64,000 nucleotides of DNA from Hyphomonadaceae bacterium (lineage in GTDB: Bacteria; Pseudomonadota; Alphaproteobacteria; Caulobacterales; Aquidulcibacteraceae): positions 236,316-300,315 of the forward strand of contig JAHBYF010000005.1 of the NCBI GenBank assembly GCA_019636095.1. The letters run 5' to 3'. The notes below the pieces were generated by a model. The model made no database searches and had not been told where the DNA came from. It saw only the letters and a list, made by a program, of their open reading frames with translations. The position numbers were made by a program, and so were the translations under genes. This document shows positions 32,091-40,479 of this stretch, one piece after another; positions within the stretch are counted from its first letter, which is position 1; the number at the start of each line of letters is the position of its first letter.

Positions 32091-34688
32091 CTAGGCCAGC
32101 GTGCGCTCAACCATTTCCCGCGTGTTCTTCGATAGTTGCGGAAGCGAAGCGAGGTGTTCGAGCGCCTTGCGCGCGTGCTCCTGGCGCTTGGAGTCGAATC
32201 GCCTCCACGATTCGAAAGGAGTCAAGAGACGCGCAGCGAGCGCAGGATTGAGCGGATCGATGGTTTCAGCGAGCGAGGCTAGGAAACGATAACCATCGCC
32301 GCTTGCCGCGTGGAATGCGCGCGGATTGCGCATGGCGAACGCAGCAGCGAGCGAGCGGACGCGGTTTGGGTTTTTCAAATTGAACTCTGCGTGTGCCCGC
32401 AAGCGTTCGACACGGGCGAGCGCATCGGCGCGCGGCGACGAAGCCTGCACAGCGAACCATTTATCGATGACCAGCGGATTGGCCTGCCAGCGCTCATAGA
32501 AGCGTGAGAGCGCCTCATCGAACGCCGGGCTCTCGGCGGCGCCAAGCGCTTCGAGAGCGGCGATGGTTTCGGTCATGCTCTGTGCAGCGTCGAAGGCGTG
32601 GGCAAGCGCATCGCTTGGGCCGAGCGAAGAAAGAAGGTCGAGCGCAGCGCTCTTCAAGGCGCGTCGGCCGGCGGCATCTGCGCCGGGCGAGAACGGAATT
32701 TCGCCCTTCGACTTCGCAATGGCTTCGAGGCGCTCGCGCAGAGCGCCGGCGATAGCCCGACGGAGTTGCTCGCGCGATTGAAACAGCTTTTCCGGGTCAG
32801 GCGTCTTGGACGAGAGAATGAGTTCGTTGAGGTCGGGGGGGCGCAGCGCAAGCGCGGCAAACGCGGGATCCTCCTGCGCCCGATCGAGTTCGCGTCCAAG
32901 GGCGGTCGTGAGCGCTGAGACCGAGGCGCCGGATTCGCCGAGCATGATCGAACGCGCCAGTGTTTGGCCCGCCTCCCAACGCGTAAACGGATCTGGGTCG
33001 TGCGCCATTTGCGCCAAGCGCGCTTGCGGTGTGAGGTCGTCATCCAAAGTGACGGGCGCCGAGAAGCCGCGCGCGACAGAAACGATGGGTTCTTCGAGAA
33101 CGTCGGTGAAGCGGAAGGTCGTCTGGGTATCCTCAAGCACAGCGCGGTGTTCCGTGCGCGAAAGCGTGTCGCCTTCGATCTTGGAAGCAATGATCGCGCC
33201 GTCCGGACTAATGAAGCCAATCTGCAGCGGGATAGGCGCGGGCAGCTTGTGTGGCTGGCCTGGCGTTGCGGAGAGGTGTTGCGAGACATGCAAATCGTAG
33301 GTGCGAGCCGGTCTATCATACTCTGCGCGGACCTTGAGCGCTGGCGTGCCGGCCTGCTCATACCAACGCATGAAGCTCTCCAGCTTCCGGCCCGATGCTT
33401 CTTCAAAGCAACCGATGAAGTCCTCAACCGTCGACGCGGTGCCGTCGCGCCGCTCGAAGTAGAGTTGCATACCGCGATCGAAGGCGTCTTCGCCGATAAT
33501 CCGCTTCAACATGCGGATGACCTCGCCGCCCTTTTCGTAGACGGTCGCGGTGTAGAAGTTGTCTATCTTCTGATAGGTCGACGGACGAACCGAGTGAGCA
33601 AGCGGGCCTGCGTCTTCACCGAATTGGCGTGCGCGCAAGCGTTTCACGTCCTTGATCCGTTGCACGGCGCGTGAACGCTGGTCGGCGCTGAATTCTTGCT
33701 CCCGATAGACGGTGAGCCCCTCCTTCAAGCAGAGTTGAAACCAATCGCGGCAGGTGATGCGGTTGCCGGTCCAATTATGGAAATACTCATGACCCACCAC
33801 GGCTTCGATGGCTTCGAAGTCGGCGTCTGTGGCTGTGTCGGCGTCTGCAAGGATCAGCGCCGAGTTGAAAATGTTAAGCCCTTTGTTCTCCATTGCGCCG
33901 AAATTGAAGTCACGGACGGCGACGATGTTGAACACGTCTAGGTCGTACTCGCGCTTGAACGTCTCTTCGTCCCATTTCATCGCGCGCTTCAGAGCATCCA
34001 TGGCATAGCCGGCGCGCGGCGCGTCGCCCGGATCGACATAGATTCCAAGCGCGACCTTGCGGCCGCTCTGGGTCACGAAATGATCGTGGATGGACTCATA
34101 TTTGCCGGCGCAAAGCGCGAATAGATATGCAGGCTTCGGGTGCGGATCGACCCAAACCGCAAAGTGTTTGCCGTCCGGCAACTCGCCACTTTCGGTGAGA
34201 TTGCCGTTCGAGAGTAGAGTCGGGTAGGCGGCTTTGTCGGCTTCGATACGGACGGCGAAGCGCGCCATGACATCCGGACGGTCAAGATAGTAGGTGATCG
34301 TCCGAAAGCCTTCCGCCTCGCACTGTGTGCAGAAGCGGCCGCCTGACATGTAGAGGCCTTCGAGGTGTGTGTTCGTCGCCGGTGCGATCTGGGTGACGAT
34401 ATCCAGCCGGAAAGAGGCAGGCGGATTTTCAATAATCAGCTGTCCCGGTTCGAGCCGATAGGCCCCCTCTGCGAGCGGTTCGCCATCAATTGCGACGCTC
34501 TGTAGCTCAAGGCGTTCGCCGTTCAGCACCAGCGGCGCCGCATTGGCGCCGCTACGGCGCACATGTGATCGCGCTGCGACAAGCGTCGCGTCCGGTTCCA
34601 ATGAGAAAACGAGCGCTATCTCGTCGATCAAATAGTCGGGTGGTTGGTAATCCGACAGTCGGACAGTGACGTTTTCAGCGTCGCGCAT
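32091..34688 (-). CDS. pepN: Aminopeptidase N (M1 family)
   Basis: An 865-aa zinc aminopeptidase. The substrate-recognition motif is GAMENKGLN (near residue 261). The zinc site is VVGHEYFHNWTGNRITC with the third ligand Glu in LKEGLTVYREQEF. The C-terminal helical region is of the E. coli PepN type. There is no signal peptide, so it acts in the cytoplasm on free peptides. It is upstream of the PleC-like gene on the same strand. Confidence 0.95.
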   Translation of the reverse strand: MRDAENVTVRLSDYQPPDYLIDEIALVFSLEPDATLVAARSHVRRSGANAAPLVLNGERLELQSVAIDGEPLAEGAYRLEPGQLIIENPPASFRLDIVTQIAPATNTHLEGLYMSGGRFCTQCEAEGFRTITYYLDRPDVMARFAVRIEADKAAYPTLLSNGNLTESGELPDGKHFAVWVDPHPKPAYLFALCAGKYESIHDHFVTQSGRKVALGIYVDPGDAPRAGYAMDALKRAMKWDEETFKREYDLDVFNIVAVRDFNFGAMENKGLNIFNSALILADADTATDADFEAIEAVVGHEYFHNWTGNRITCRDWFQLCLKEGLTVYREQEFSADQRSRAVQRIKDVKRLRARQFGEDAGPLAHSVRPSTYQKIDNFYTATVYEKGGEVIRMLKRIIGEDAFDRGMQLYFERRDGTASTVEDFIGCFEEASGRKLESFMRWYEQAGTPALKVRAEYDRPARTYDLHVSQHLSATPGQPHKLPAPIPLQIGFISPDGAIIASKIEGDTLSRTEHRAVLEDTQTTFRFTDVLEEPIVSVARGFSAPVTLDDDLTPQARLAQMAHDPDPFTRWEAGQTLARSIMLGESGASVSALTTALGRELDRAQEDPAFAALALRPPDLNELILSSKTPDPEKLFQSREQLRRAIAGALRERLEAIAKSKGEIPFSPGADAAGRRALKSAALDLLSSLGPSDALAHAFDAAQSMTETIAALEALGAAESPAFDEALSRFYERWQANPLVIDKWFAVQASSPRADALARVERLRAHAEFNLKNPNRVRSLAAAFAMRNPRAFHAASGDGYRFLASLAETIDPLNPALAARLLTPFESWRRFDSKRQEHARKALEHLASLPQLSKNTREMVERTLA

Positions 34689-34743
34689 TCAGGCCTCCAG
34701 GAGGGACCTGACATGAGCCGCTCGGACCTGAAAATCAATGCGC

Positions 34744-35310
34744 CTATACGGTAGGGGCGGGGTCGTCGGCGCGCGGGGTAGGCTCGTGATACACCGCCGC
34801 AAGCGTCATCTCGGCTTGCTTGGCGAGTTCCAGCAACTGACCGGGGGTTTCGTGTGGGTATTCTTGCGCGAACTCGATCAGTTCACGCGCCACGCGCATC
34901 AGGCGGAGCGCATTGGCGAATACGCGGGATTGGTGCTCGATGCGTTGCGGGTCGCGGTCATATTCCGCCATCGGCACGCGCCATCCGCCCCAATCCATCT
35001 CGTCGGTGACGACGACAGGATATGTGCCGGGATAGGGGTGGCGCGGATCGCGCGCGTCTTGCGAGAGCCGATTAACCGCACGAAGGATGCGCCAGTTTTC
35101 CGTCTCGATGAGGTCCGGCTTGTGCGGGTCTCTTTCTTCGGCGGCCAGTTCGTGCGCGTGGAAGTCGCGACCGAGGCCCGTGTCATAGGTGACGCGCAAC
35201 GGCTCTTCTACGCCCTTGACCCATTGTGGGTTGACGTTCTCAACCATCGCCCACGTCGCCACTGGCTTCACGTAGACGCGCTGGCCCTTATGGAAGACCG
35301 CCTTCGCCAT
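34744..35310 (-). CDS. Conserved hypothetical protein
   Basis: A 188-aa soluble protein. The start MAKAVFHKGQRVYVKP at 35310 is chosen over one 25 codons upstream. Residues 6-60 look SH3-like (FHKGQRVYVKP, VTYDTGLGRDFHAHEL). The C-terminal half is helical (VFANALRLMRVARELIEFAQ, GQLLELAKQAEMTLAAVY). I do not recognise a named family. It sits between pepN (same strand) and divergent acyl-CoA dehydrogenases. Confidence 0.65.
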   Translation of the reverse strand: MAKAVFHKGQRVYVKPVATWAMVENVNPQWVKGVEEPLRVTYDTGLGRDFHAHELAAEERDPHKPDLIETENWRILRAVNRLSQDARDPRHPYPGTYPVVVTDEMDWGGWRVPMAEYDRDPQRIEHQSRVFANALRLMRVARELIEFAQEYPHETPGQLLELAKQAEMTLAAVYHEPTPRADDPAPTV

Positions 35311-35452
35311 AGGTATGCACCCCAATCTGAAAGGCCGAGCATACCGCAGCGCCGTTGAGCCTTCGTGAACAGACCTTGACGCCAAGACACTCTTTCGGCC
35401 TTTGCGACGACGGCGTTAGGATGGCGGCAACCATAAGCCCGGGAGGAACGGG

Positions 35453-36568
35453 GTGAATTTCGATTTTTCAGACGACCAGAAGTCGTTGAAGGACCAGGCG
35501 CGCAAGTTTCTGGCCGACAAATCCGCCATCAAGGTTGTGCGCGGCGTTCTGAATGATGACGCCAGATCCTACGACGACGCGCTGTGGCGTGGCGTGGCCG
35601 AAATGGGCTGGCTGGGCGCCGCCATTCCAGAAGAACATGGCGGCCTGGGCCTCGGGCGTCTGGAACTTTGCGTGCTGGCCGAAGAGATCGGCCGCTCCGT
35701 GGCGCCCATCCCGTTTTCGTCGACGGTCTATTTCTTCGCTGAGGCGCTGATGCTTGCAGGGAGTGATGCGCAGAAGGCGGCGCACCTCCCCAAGGTCGCA
35801 AGCGGTGAAACCATTGGGTGCTTTGCATTGAGCGAGGGCCCCGGCGCCCCGAGTGTTTCGAGCATCAACGCCAAATTCGACGGCACGACGCTGACAGGCG
35901 CCAAGATCCCGGTGACGGATGGAGATTGCGCTACGCACGCTGTGGTCGCCGCCAAGGACGGCGCCGGCGTTTCTTTGGTCCTCGTAGACCTCAACCAGCC
36001 GGGCGTGACGCGCACGACACTGAAGACACTCGATCCCACACGCGGGCACGCCAAGCTTGAGTTCAAGGGCGCGAAGGCGGAGCGGCTGGGTGCTGCGGGT
36101 CAAGGCTGGGAGCTTGCGGAGCAAGTTCTGGATCGCGCGGCGGTGCTGCTGGCTTTCGAGCAAGTCGGCGGTAGCCAAGCTTGCCTTGAAATGGCGACGG
36201 AATACGCAAAGTCGCGTTACGCGTTCTCGCGACCGATCGGTTCGTTCCAGGCGATCAAACACAAGCTGGCCGACATGTACGTAAACATCGAGGTCGCGCG
36301 CTCGAATGCATACTATGGCGCCTGGGCGCTCTCAACCGAAGCAGCCGAGTTGCCGTTTGCGGCCGCGGCCGCGCGCGCGGCAGCGAGCGACGCCTATTAC
36401 TTCTGCGCCAAAGAGAACATCCAGACGCACGGCGGTATGGGATTCACCTGGGAAGTCGATTGCCATCTCTTCTATCGCCGCGCCAAATTGCTTGCGGTGC
36501 AAGCCGGCTCGCCAGCGGCGTGGAAAGAGAAGCTGGTAAAACGGCTAGAACAACGCAACGCGGCGTGA
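35453..36568 (+). CDS. Acyl-CoA dehydrogenase family protein, short subunit
   Basis: A 371-aa flavoprotein of the acyl-CoA dehydrogenase fold, with a GTG start behind GGAGG. N-terminal helices (FDFSDDQKSLKDQARKFL), the middle barrel, and the C-terminal IQTHGGMGFTWEVDCHLFYR are present. The usual middle-domain motif is degenerate (ALSEGPGAPS), and the C-terminal YEGT-type segment is absent. It is probably the partner of the second dehydrogenase 12 bp downstream; the substrate is unknown. Confidence 0.88.
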   Translation: MNFDFSDDQKSLKDQARKFLADKSAIKVVRGVLNDDARSYDDALWRGVAEMGWLGAAIPEEHGGLGLGRLELCVLAEEIGRSVAPIPFSSTVYFFAEALMLAGSDAQKAAHLPKVASGETIGCFALSEGPGAPSVSSINAKFDGTTLTGAKIPVTDGDCATHAVVAAKDGAGVSLVLVDLNQPGVTRTTLKTLDPTRGHAKLEFKGAKAERLGAAGQGWELAEQVLDRAAVLLAFEQVGGSQACLEMATEYAKSRYAFSRPIGSFQAIKHKLADMYVNIEVARSNAYYGAWALSTEAAELPFAAAAARAAASDAYYFCAKENIQTHGGMGFTWEVDCHLFYRRAKLLAVQAGSPAAWKEKLVKRLEQRNAA

Positions 36569-36580
36569 GGAGATACGACG

Positions 36581-37816
36581 ATGGATTTCAACGACACGCC
36601 CGAAGAAGCCAAGTTCCGCAGCGAAGCGCGCGCGTTCTTGGAGGCCAACGTTCAGCCCAAGAGCAATGACAAGGAGCGTTTGCAGCGTCGCTTGAAGCCA
36701 GCCGAATATATGAAGGCGGCAAAGGACTATCAGCGCAAGAAAGCCGAGGCGGGCTTTGCCGGCATCACCTGGGCCAAGGAGCAGGGCGGGCGTGGCCTGC
36801 CGCCGATCTATTCGGTGATCTTCAATCAGGAAGAAGCCAAGTTCGACGCGCCAAGCGCGCCATTCTCGATCGGCCTGGGCATGTGCGTGCCGACCGTGAT
36901 CGCATTCTCAGATGAAGCGACGAAGGATCGGTACGTGGCGAAGGCGCTGCGCGGCGAGGAAATATGGTGTCAACTGTTCTCAGAGCCTGCTGCAGGCTCC
37001 GACGTAGCAGCGGGCAAGACCAAAGCCGTGCGCGATGGCGATGACTGGATCATCAATGGTCAGAAGGTCTGGACCACCGGCGCACAATTCTCGGACTTCG
37101 GCATTCTGCTGACGCGCACGAACCCGGACGTGGAAAAGCACAAAGGGCTGACGATGTTCATCGTCGACATGAAGCAGAAGGGTGTTGACGTGCGCCCGAT
37201 CCACCAGGCTTCAGGCGGCCGTGAGTTCAACGAGGTTTATTTCACCGATGTCCGTATCCCGGACTCGTGGAGGCTCGGCGAGCCGGGGATGGGCTGGAAC
37301 GTGGCGCTGGTGACGCTCATGAATGAACGTCTTGCTGTCGGGGGGTCCTACGGTCCCGACTACAAGGAGATTTTCGATTTCGCCAAAGGCATCAACTCGC
37401 CAGCGGGTGGCGGCGCGTTGATTCAAGACGAAAGCTTCCGCCAAAAGTTAGCCGATTGGATCGTGCGCGCCGAAGGCTACAAGCTTGCAAAATTCCGCAC
37501 GATGACAGCGCTATCGAAAGGTCAAACGCCAGGGCCGGAAAGCTCAATCGGCAAAGTCATCAATGCGAATCAGATGATGGACATCGCCAATACTGCGATC
37601 GAAGCCCAGGATCATTACGGCATCATCAACGATCCCGATTTGGCGCCGCTCGAAGGCTCGTTTCATCAAAGCTACATGTTCGCGCCGGGGCTGCGCATTG
37701 CTGGCGGCACCGACGAGATCTTGAAGAATATCATCGCCGAACGCGTGCTTGGCCTGCCGCAAGATGTGCGCGTTGATAAGGGCGTGGCCTTCAAGGATCT
37801 GCCCACGGGCCGGTGA
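36581..37816 (+). CDS. Acyl-CoA dehydrogenase family protein, long subunit
   Basis: A 411-aa flavoprotein. The middle domain is canonical (LFSEPAAGSDVAAGKTKAVR, INGQKVWTTGAQ). The C-terminus has LRIAGGTDEILKNIIAERVL. It is encoded 12 bp after the short dehydrogenase, as in heteromeric pairs used for bulky side chains such as sterols. A short membrane-protein gene follows immediately. Confidence 0.88.
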   Translation: MDFNDTPEEAKFRSEARAFLEANVQPKSNDKERLQRRLKPAEYMKAAKDYQRKKAEAGFAGITWAKEQGGRGLPPIYSVIFNQEEAKFDAPSAPFSIGLGMCVPTVIAFSDEATKDRYVAKALRGEEIWCQLFSEPAAGSDVAAGKTKAVRDGDDWIINGQKVWTTGAQFSDFGILLTRTNPDVEKHKGLTMFIVDMKQKGVDVRPIHQASGGREFNEVYFTDVRIPDSWRLGEPGMGWNVALVTLMNERLAVGGSYGPDYKEIFDFAKGINSPAGGGALIQDESFRQKLADWIVRAEGYKLAKFRTMTALSKGQTPGPESSIGKVINANQMMDIANTAIEAQDHYGIINDPDLAPLEGSFHQSYMFAPGLRIAGGTDEILKNIIAERVLGLPQDVRVDKGVAFKDLPTGR

Positions 37817-37817
37817 G

Positions 37818-37991
37818 ATGGCGGGGCGGCTTGAAGGGCCTGACAGTGAGGAGCGTCTTCGGCGCGCGCAGGAGGGCTTTCGTGAAGCCTCGCGCGGTTT
37901 TCGCTGGCGCGCGTTTGTGCGACGCTGGTGGATGTGGGGTGCGCTGATCGCGGTGGCGGCGCTCTATGTTGTATGGCGCCAGCTGGCGTGA
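37818..37991 (+). CDS. Small single-pass membrane protein
   Basis: A 57-aa ORF that starts one base after the acyl-CoA dehydrogenase stop (TGAGATG). It has a charged helix (RLRRAQEGFREASRGFRWR), then one membrane segment (WWMWGALIAVAALYVVW). Tight spacing supports a real gene; the function is unknown. Confidence 0.6.
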   Translation: MAGRLEGPDSEERLRRAQEGFREASRGFRWRAFVRRWWMWGALIAVAALYVVWRQLA

Positions 37992-38007
37992 AGCTGCCGA
38001 GGGCCAG

Positions 38008-39144
38008 ATGATCACGAGACGCAACTTTTCGTTGACGGCGAGCGCAAGTGTTTTGGGGCTCGCAGGCTGCGCCACCGCTACGGGCAATGCGCCGGCGGCG
38101 CAGGTTGGCGCCGTTTTGCAGGAAGCCATGGCTGGCAAGGCCGTGCCGGGCATGGCCGCCTTGGTAATACGCGACTTCAGTGTCGAGGCGGAATATTGCG
38201 CAGGCGTCCGCGCTCTGGGCTCATCCGCCGCGATTGCACCCAATGACCGTTGGCATCTGGGCTCCGACGGCAAAGCGATGACCGCGACATTGATCGCCAA
38301 GCTCGTTGATGCCGGCGCCATGCGCTGGGAGACGCCATTGGCGGAAATGCTGCCTAACCTCGCAGACACGATGAAGCCAGCTTATCGGGATGTTACGTTG
38401 CCGGATTTACTCTCGCATCGCGCGGGGTTGCCCGAAAACACCGACGATATGGAGTTCTTTTTCACGTTTGCGGCCGACGCGGCGCCAACGCCAGCGCAAC
38501 GGCTGCGCTACATCGCGCGCTGTCTGCAGGATGAGCCGGTTGGGCCAGCGCGGAGCGAGGCCTCTTATTCGAACACCGGCTTTCTCGTTGCGGCGGCGTG
38601 CGCGGAACGCGCGACAGGGCGTGCGTACGAAGATTTGATTGTCGCGCAGGTGTTTGATCCGCTTGGCATACATTCGATCAGTTTCGAGCAGTTCGGTGGC
38701 GCAAACGAACCCCAGGGCCATGTCGATGGCCGTATCGCCAATCAACTGAACGACGTGAATCCGCCAATGTTTGCGCCTGCGGGCGCAATGCGAATGAATT
38801 TGCCTGACTGGTCGCGCTTCTGCATCGATCAGATGCAAGGCGAACACGGGCGCGGGCGGTTGCTGCGTACTGAGACGTATCGGTTTTTACATGCGCCGCA
38901 GGATGGCGTGCGCGCGGCGCTAGGTTGGGGCGCGGCGCCGCATCCGTTAGGTTTGCGCGGGCCAGCGCTGACGCATTCCGGCTCGGACGGCAATTGGTAT
39001 GCGCTTGTTTGTCTGTTTCCGGAGACTGGCAACGGAGCGCTCGTCGTGGCGAACGCCGCGGATAGCATGGGTGGTGATGAAGCGTCGGTGGCTGCACTGC
39101 GCGCGCTGGCCGCTACCGTTGCTGAGCCTTACGAGGAAAGTTAG
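38008..39144 (+). CDS. Serine hydrolase, beta-lactamase/esterase (class C) family lipoprotein
   Basis: A 378-aa protein that starts with MITRRNFSLTASASVLGLAGC, a twin-Arg-like signal ending in a lipobox (LAGC), so it is probably an exported lipoprotein. The active-site Ser-x-x-Lys is SDGK (LGSDGKAMT). The Tyr motif is YSN (ASYSNTGF), and the third motif is HSG (LTHSGSDG). This pattern fits class C beta-lactamases, esterases and DD-peptidases; the substrate cannot be told. Confidence 0.85.
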   Translation: MITRRNFSLTASASVLGLAGCATATGNAPAAQVGAVLQEAMAGKAVPGMAALVIRDFSVEAEYCAGVRALGSSAAIAPNDRWHLGSDGKAMTATLIAKLVDAGAMRWETPLAEMLPNLADTMKPAYRDVTLPDLLSHRAGLPENTDDMEFFFTFAADAAPTPAQRLRYIARCLQDEPVGPARSEASYSNTGFLVAAACAERATGRAYEDLIVAQVFDPLGIHSISFEQFGGANEPQGHVDGRIANQLNDVNPPMFAPAGAMRMNLPDWSRFCIDQMQGEHGRGRLLRTETYRFLHAPQDGVRAALGWGAAPHPLGLRGPALTHSGSDGNWYALVCLFPETGNGALVVANAADSMGGDEASVAALRALAATVAEPYEES

Positions 39145-39148
39145 ACGG

Positions 39149-39691
39149 CTAAGCCAATTCCTCGAACAAGCTCGGCTCGTTTTCGCGCCAGCCTTCGATC
39201 TTCAGCATTTTGAGTTTCGTCTTGATGCCGCCATTGGCGCTGAAGCCGACGAGCTTATCGTTCGCGCCAACGACGCGGTGACACGGCACGACAATCGCGA
39301 ATGGATTGCGTCCGAGCGCCTGGCCGACGGCGCGCGCGCCATCCGGTTCGCCAATGGCCCGCGCGATCTCGCCATAGGTACGCGTTGCGCCGGGAGCGAT
39401 GGCGCGTGTCGTTTCATAAACGCGCGCATTGAAGGCTGGCACGCGCGAGAGATCGAGCTGGACCGCGCGCAGTGATTTTTTCTCACCGCGCAGCAAGGCG
39501 CTGATGTCTTCGATGGCGCGCGCAATCTGTTTTGGCGGTTCGAGTTCTTCAGCATTGGGGCAAAGACGCATGAGGCGGATGCGCGTTGCTTCGGGGCTGC
39601 GCTCCGGCAGCTGGACGCCGATGATCCCGCGTGGTCCCCAGGCGAGAGCGCAGCGCCCGATAGCGGTCTCAAACAGCGCGTAGGCGAACAT
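39149..39691 (-). CDS. ogt: Methylated-DNA-[protein]-cysteine S-methyltransferase
   Basis: A 180-aa suicide DNA-repair protein that removes alkyl groups from O6-alkylguanine. The active-site motif is PCHRVV (near residue 137), preceded by GATRTYGEIARAIG and RAVGQALGRNP. There is no N-terminal Ada domain. ATG at 39691 follows GGAGG by ten bases. It is divergent from imuA, with a LexA box in the shared 74-bp promoter region. Confidence 0.93.
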   Translation of the reverse strand: MFAYALFETAIGRCALAWGPRGIIGVQLPERSPEATRIRLMRLCPNAEELEPPKQIARAIEDISALLRGEKKSLRAVQLDLSRVPAFNARVYETTRAIAPGATRTYGEIARAIGEPDGARAVGQALGRNPFAIVVPCHRVVGANDKLVGFSANGGIKTKLKMLKIEGWRENEPSLFEELA

Positions 39692-39750
39692 CTGCAATCT
39701 GCCTCCATTTCGTTCCGCTGCCGTCTTGCCGCGAAGGACTCGAAGGAGTA

Positions 39751-39765
39751 GAACATATAGAGAAC
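39751..39765 (-). promoter_or_regulatory. SOS box (LexA site), GAAC-N7-GAAC
   Basis: GAACATATAGAGAAC is a perfect reverse-complement match to the alphaproteobacterial LexA consensus GTTC-N7-GTTC. It abuts the first ATG of imuA and lies 60 bp from the ogt start, so it should repress the imuA-imuB-dnaE2 operon and may also act on ogt. Confidence 0.9.
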
Positions 39766-40479
39766 ATGAGTCCTCGTCCAGCCTCCTTTAGCCTCTTAGA
39801 GGCGCCGGCCCCAGATGCTGGGTTTGCGGGAAAGCTCACCACTATGGCTAGCCAGCCGCTGCACGAGATTGGGCCGGCGGGTCCAGGGTTCGAGGCGGCT
39901 GCGCTGGGCTTCACGTTGGCGCTGGCGGCGAAGTGGGCGGGGCCTGCTGGCATATTCTGGGCAGGTGAGGATGCCGCCTTTGCCGAAGAAGGTGCGCCGT
40001 ATCCGGTCGGTCTCGCGCAATACGGATTGCCGCTTGATCGTCTGATCGTCGCCCGTGCGCGCAAACGTGAAGACGCGCTCTGGGCCGCCGAACAAGCCCT
40101 CGCTGCAACAGGCGCCATCGTGATCTGTGCACTTGGCGCACAAGGCAAACCGCTCGACCTCAAAGCGAGCCGCCGCTTGCTGCTCTTCGCCGAACGTTAC
40201 GCATCACGGTGCTTATTGTTGACGCCTGAGAATGGCCCAAGTGCGGCCTGGACACGTTGGCGCATCGCACCAGCCGAGAGCGCCGCGCAACCGGATGAGC
40301 TTGGATTGCCCGCGTTTCGCGCTGAGTTGACACGCAGCCGCGGCGGACCGGCCGGTGTTTCTTTTATTGTGGATTGGGACGCCCATGAGCGCAGCTTCGC
40401 CGAACGCGAGATGGCTCGCGATTTATCTGCCGCGCCTGAAAACGGATCGGCTGATCCGCGCTGGGCGAGGGCCGTCTGA
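39766..40479 (+). CDS. imuA: ImuA-like SOS mutagenesis protein
   Basis: A 237-aa RecA-fold protein of the SOS mutasome. ImuA-like features are QPLHEIGPAGPGFEAAALGF, GPAGIFWAGEDAAF, GLPLDRLIVARARKREDALW and a C-terminal RGGPAGVSFIVDW. The first ATG directly follows the SOS box, with AAGGAG 17 bases away, so a later start (39844) is possible. Order imuA-imuB-dnaE2 with a LexA site is the standard alphaproteobacterial mutagenesis operon. It overlaps imuB by 95 nt. Confidence 0.85.
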   Translation: MSPRPASFSLLEAPAPDAGFAGKLTTMASQPLHEIGPAGPGFEAAALGFTLALAAKWAGPAGIFWAGEDAAFAEEGAPYPVGLAQYGLPLDRLIVARARKREDALWAAEQALAATGAIVICALGAQGKPLDLKASRRLLLFAERYASRCLLLTPENGPSAAWTRWRIAPAESAAQPDELGLPAFRAELTRSRGGPAGVSFIVDWDAHERSFAEREMARDLSAAPENGSADPRWARAV

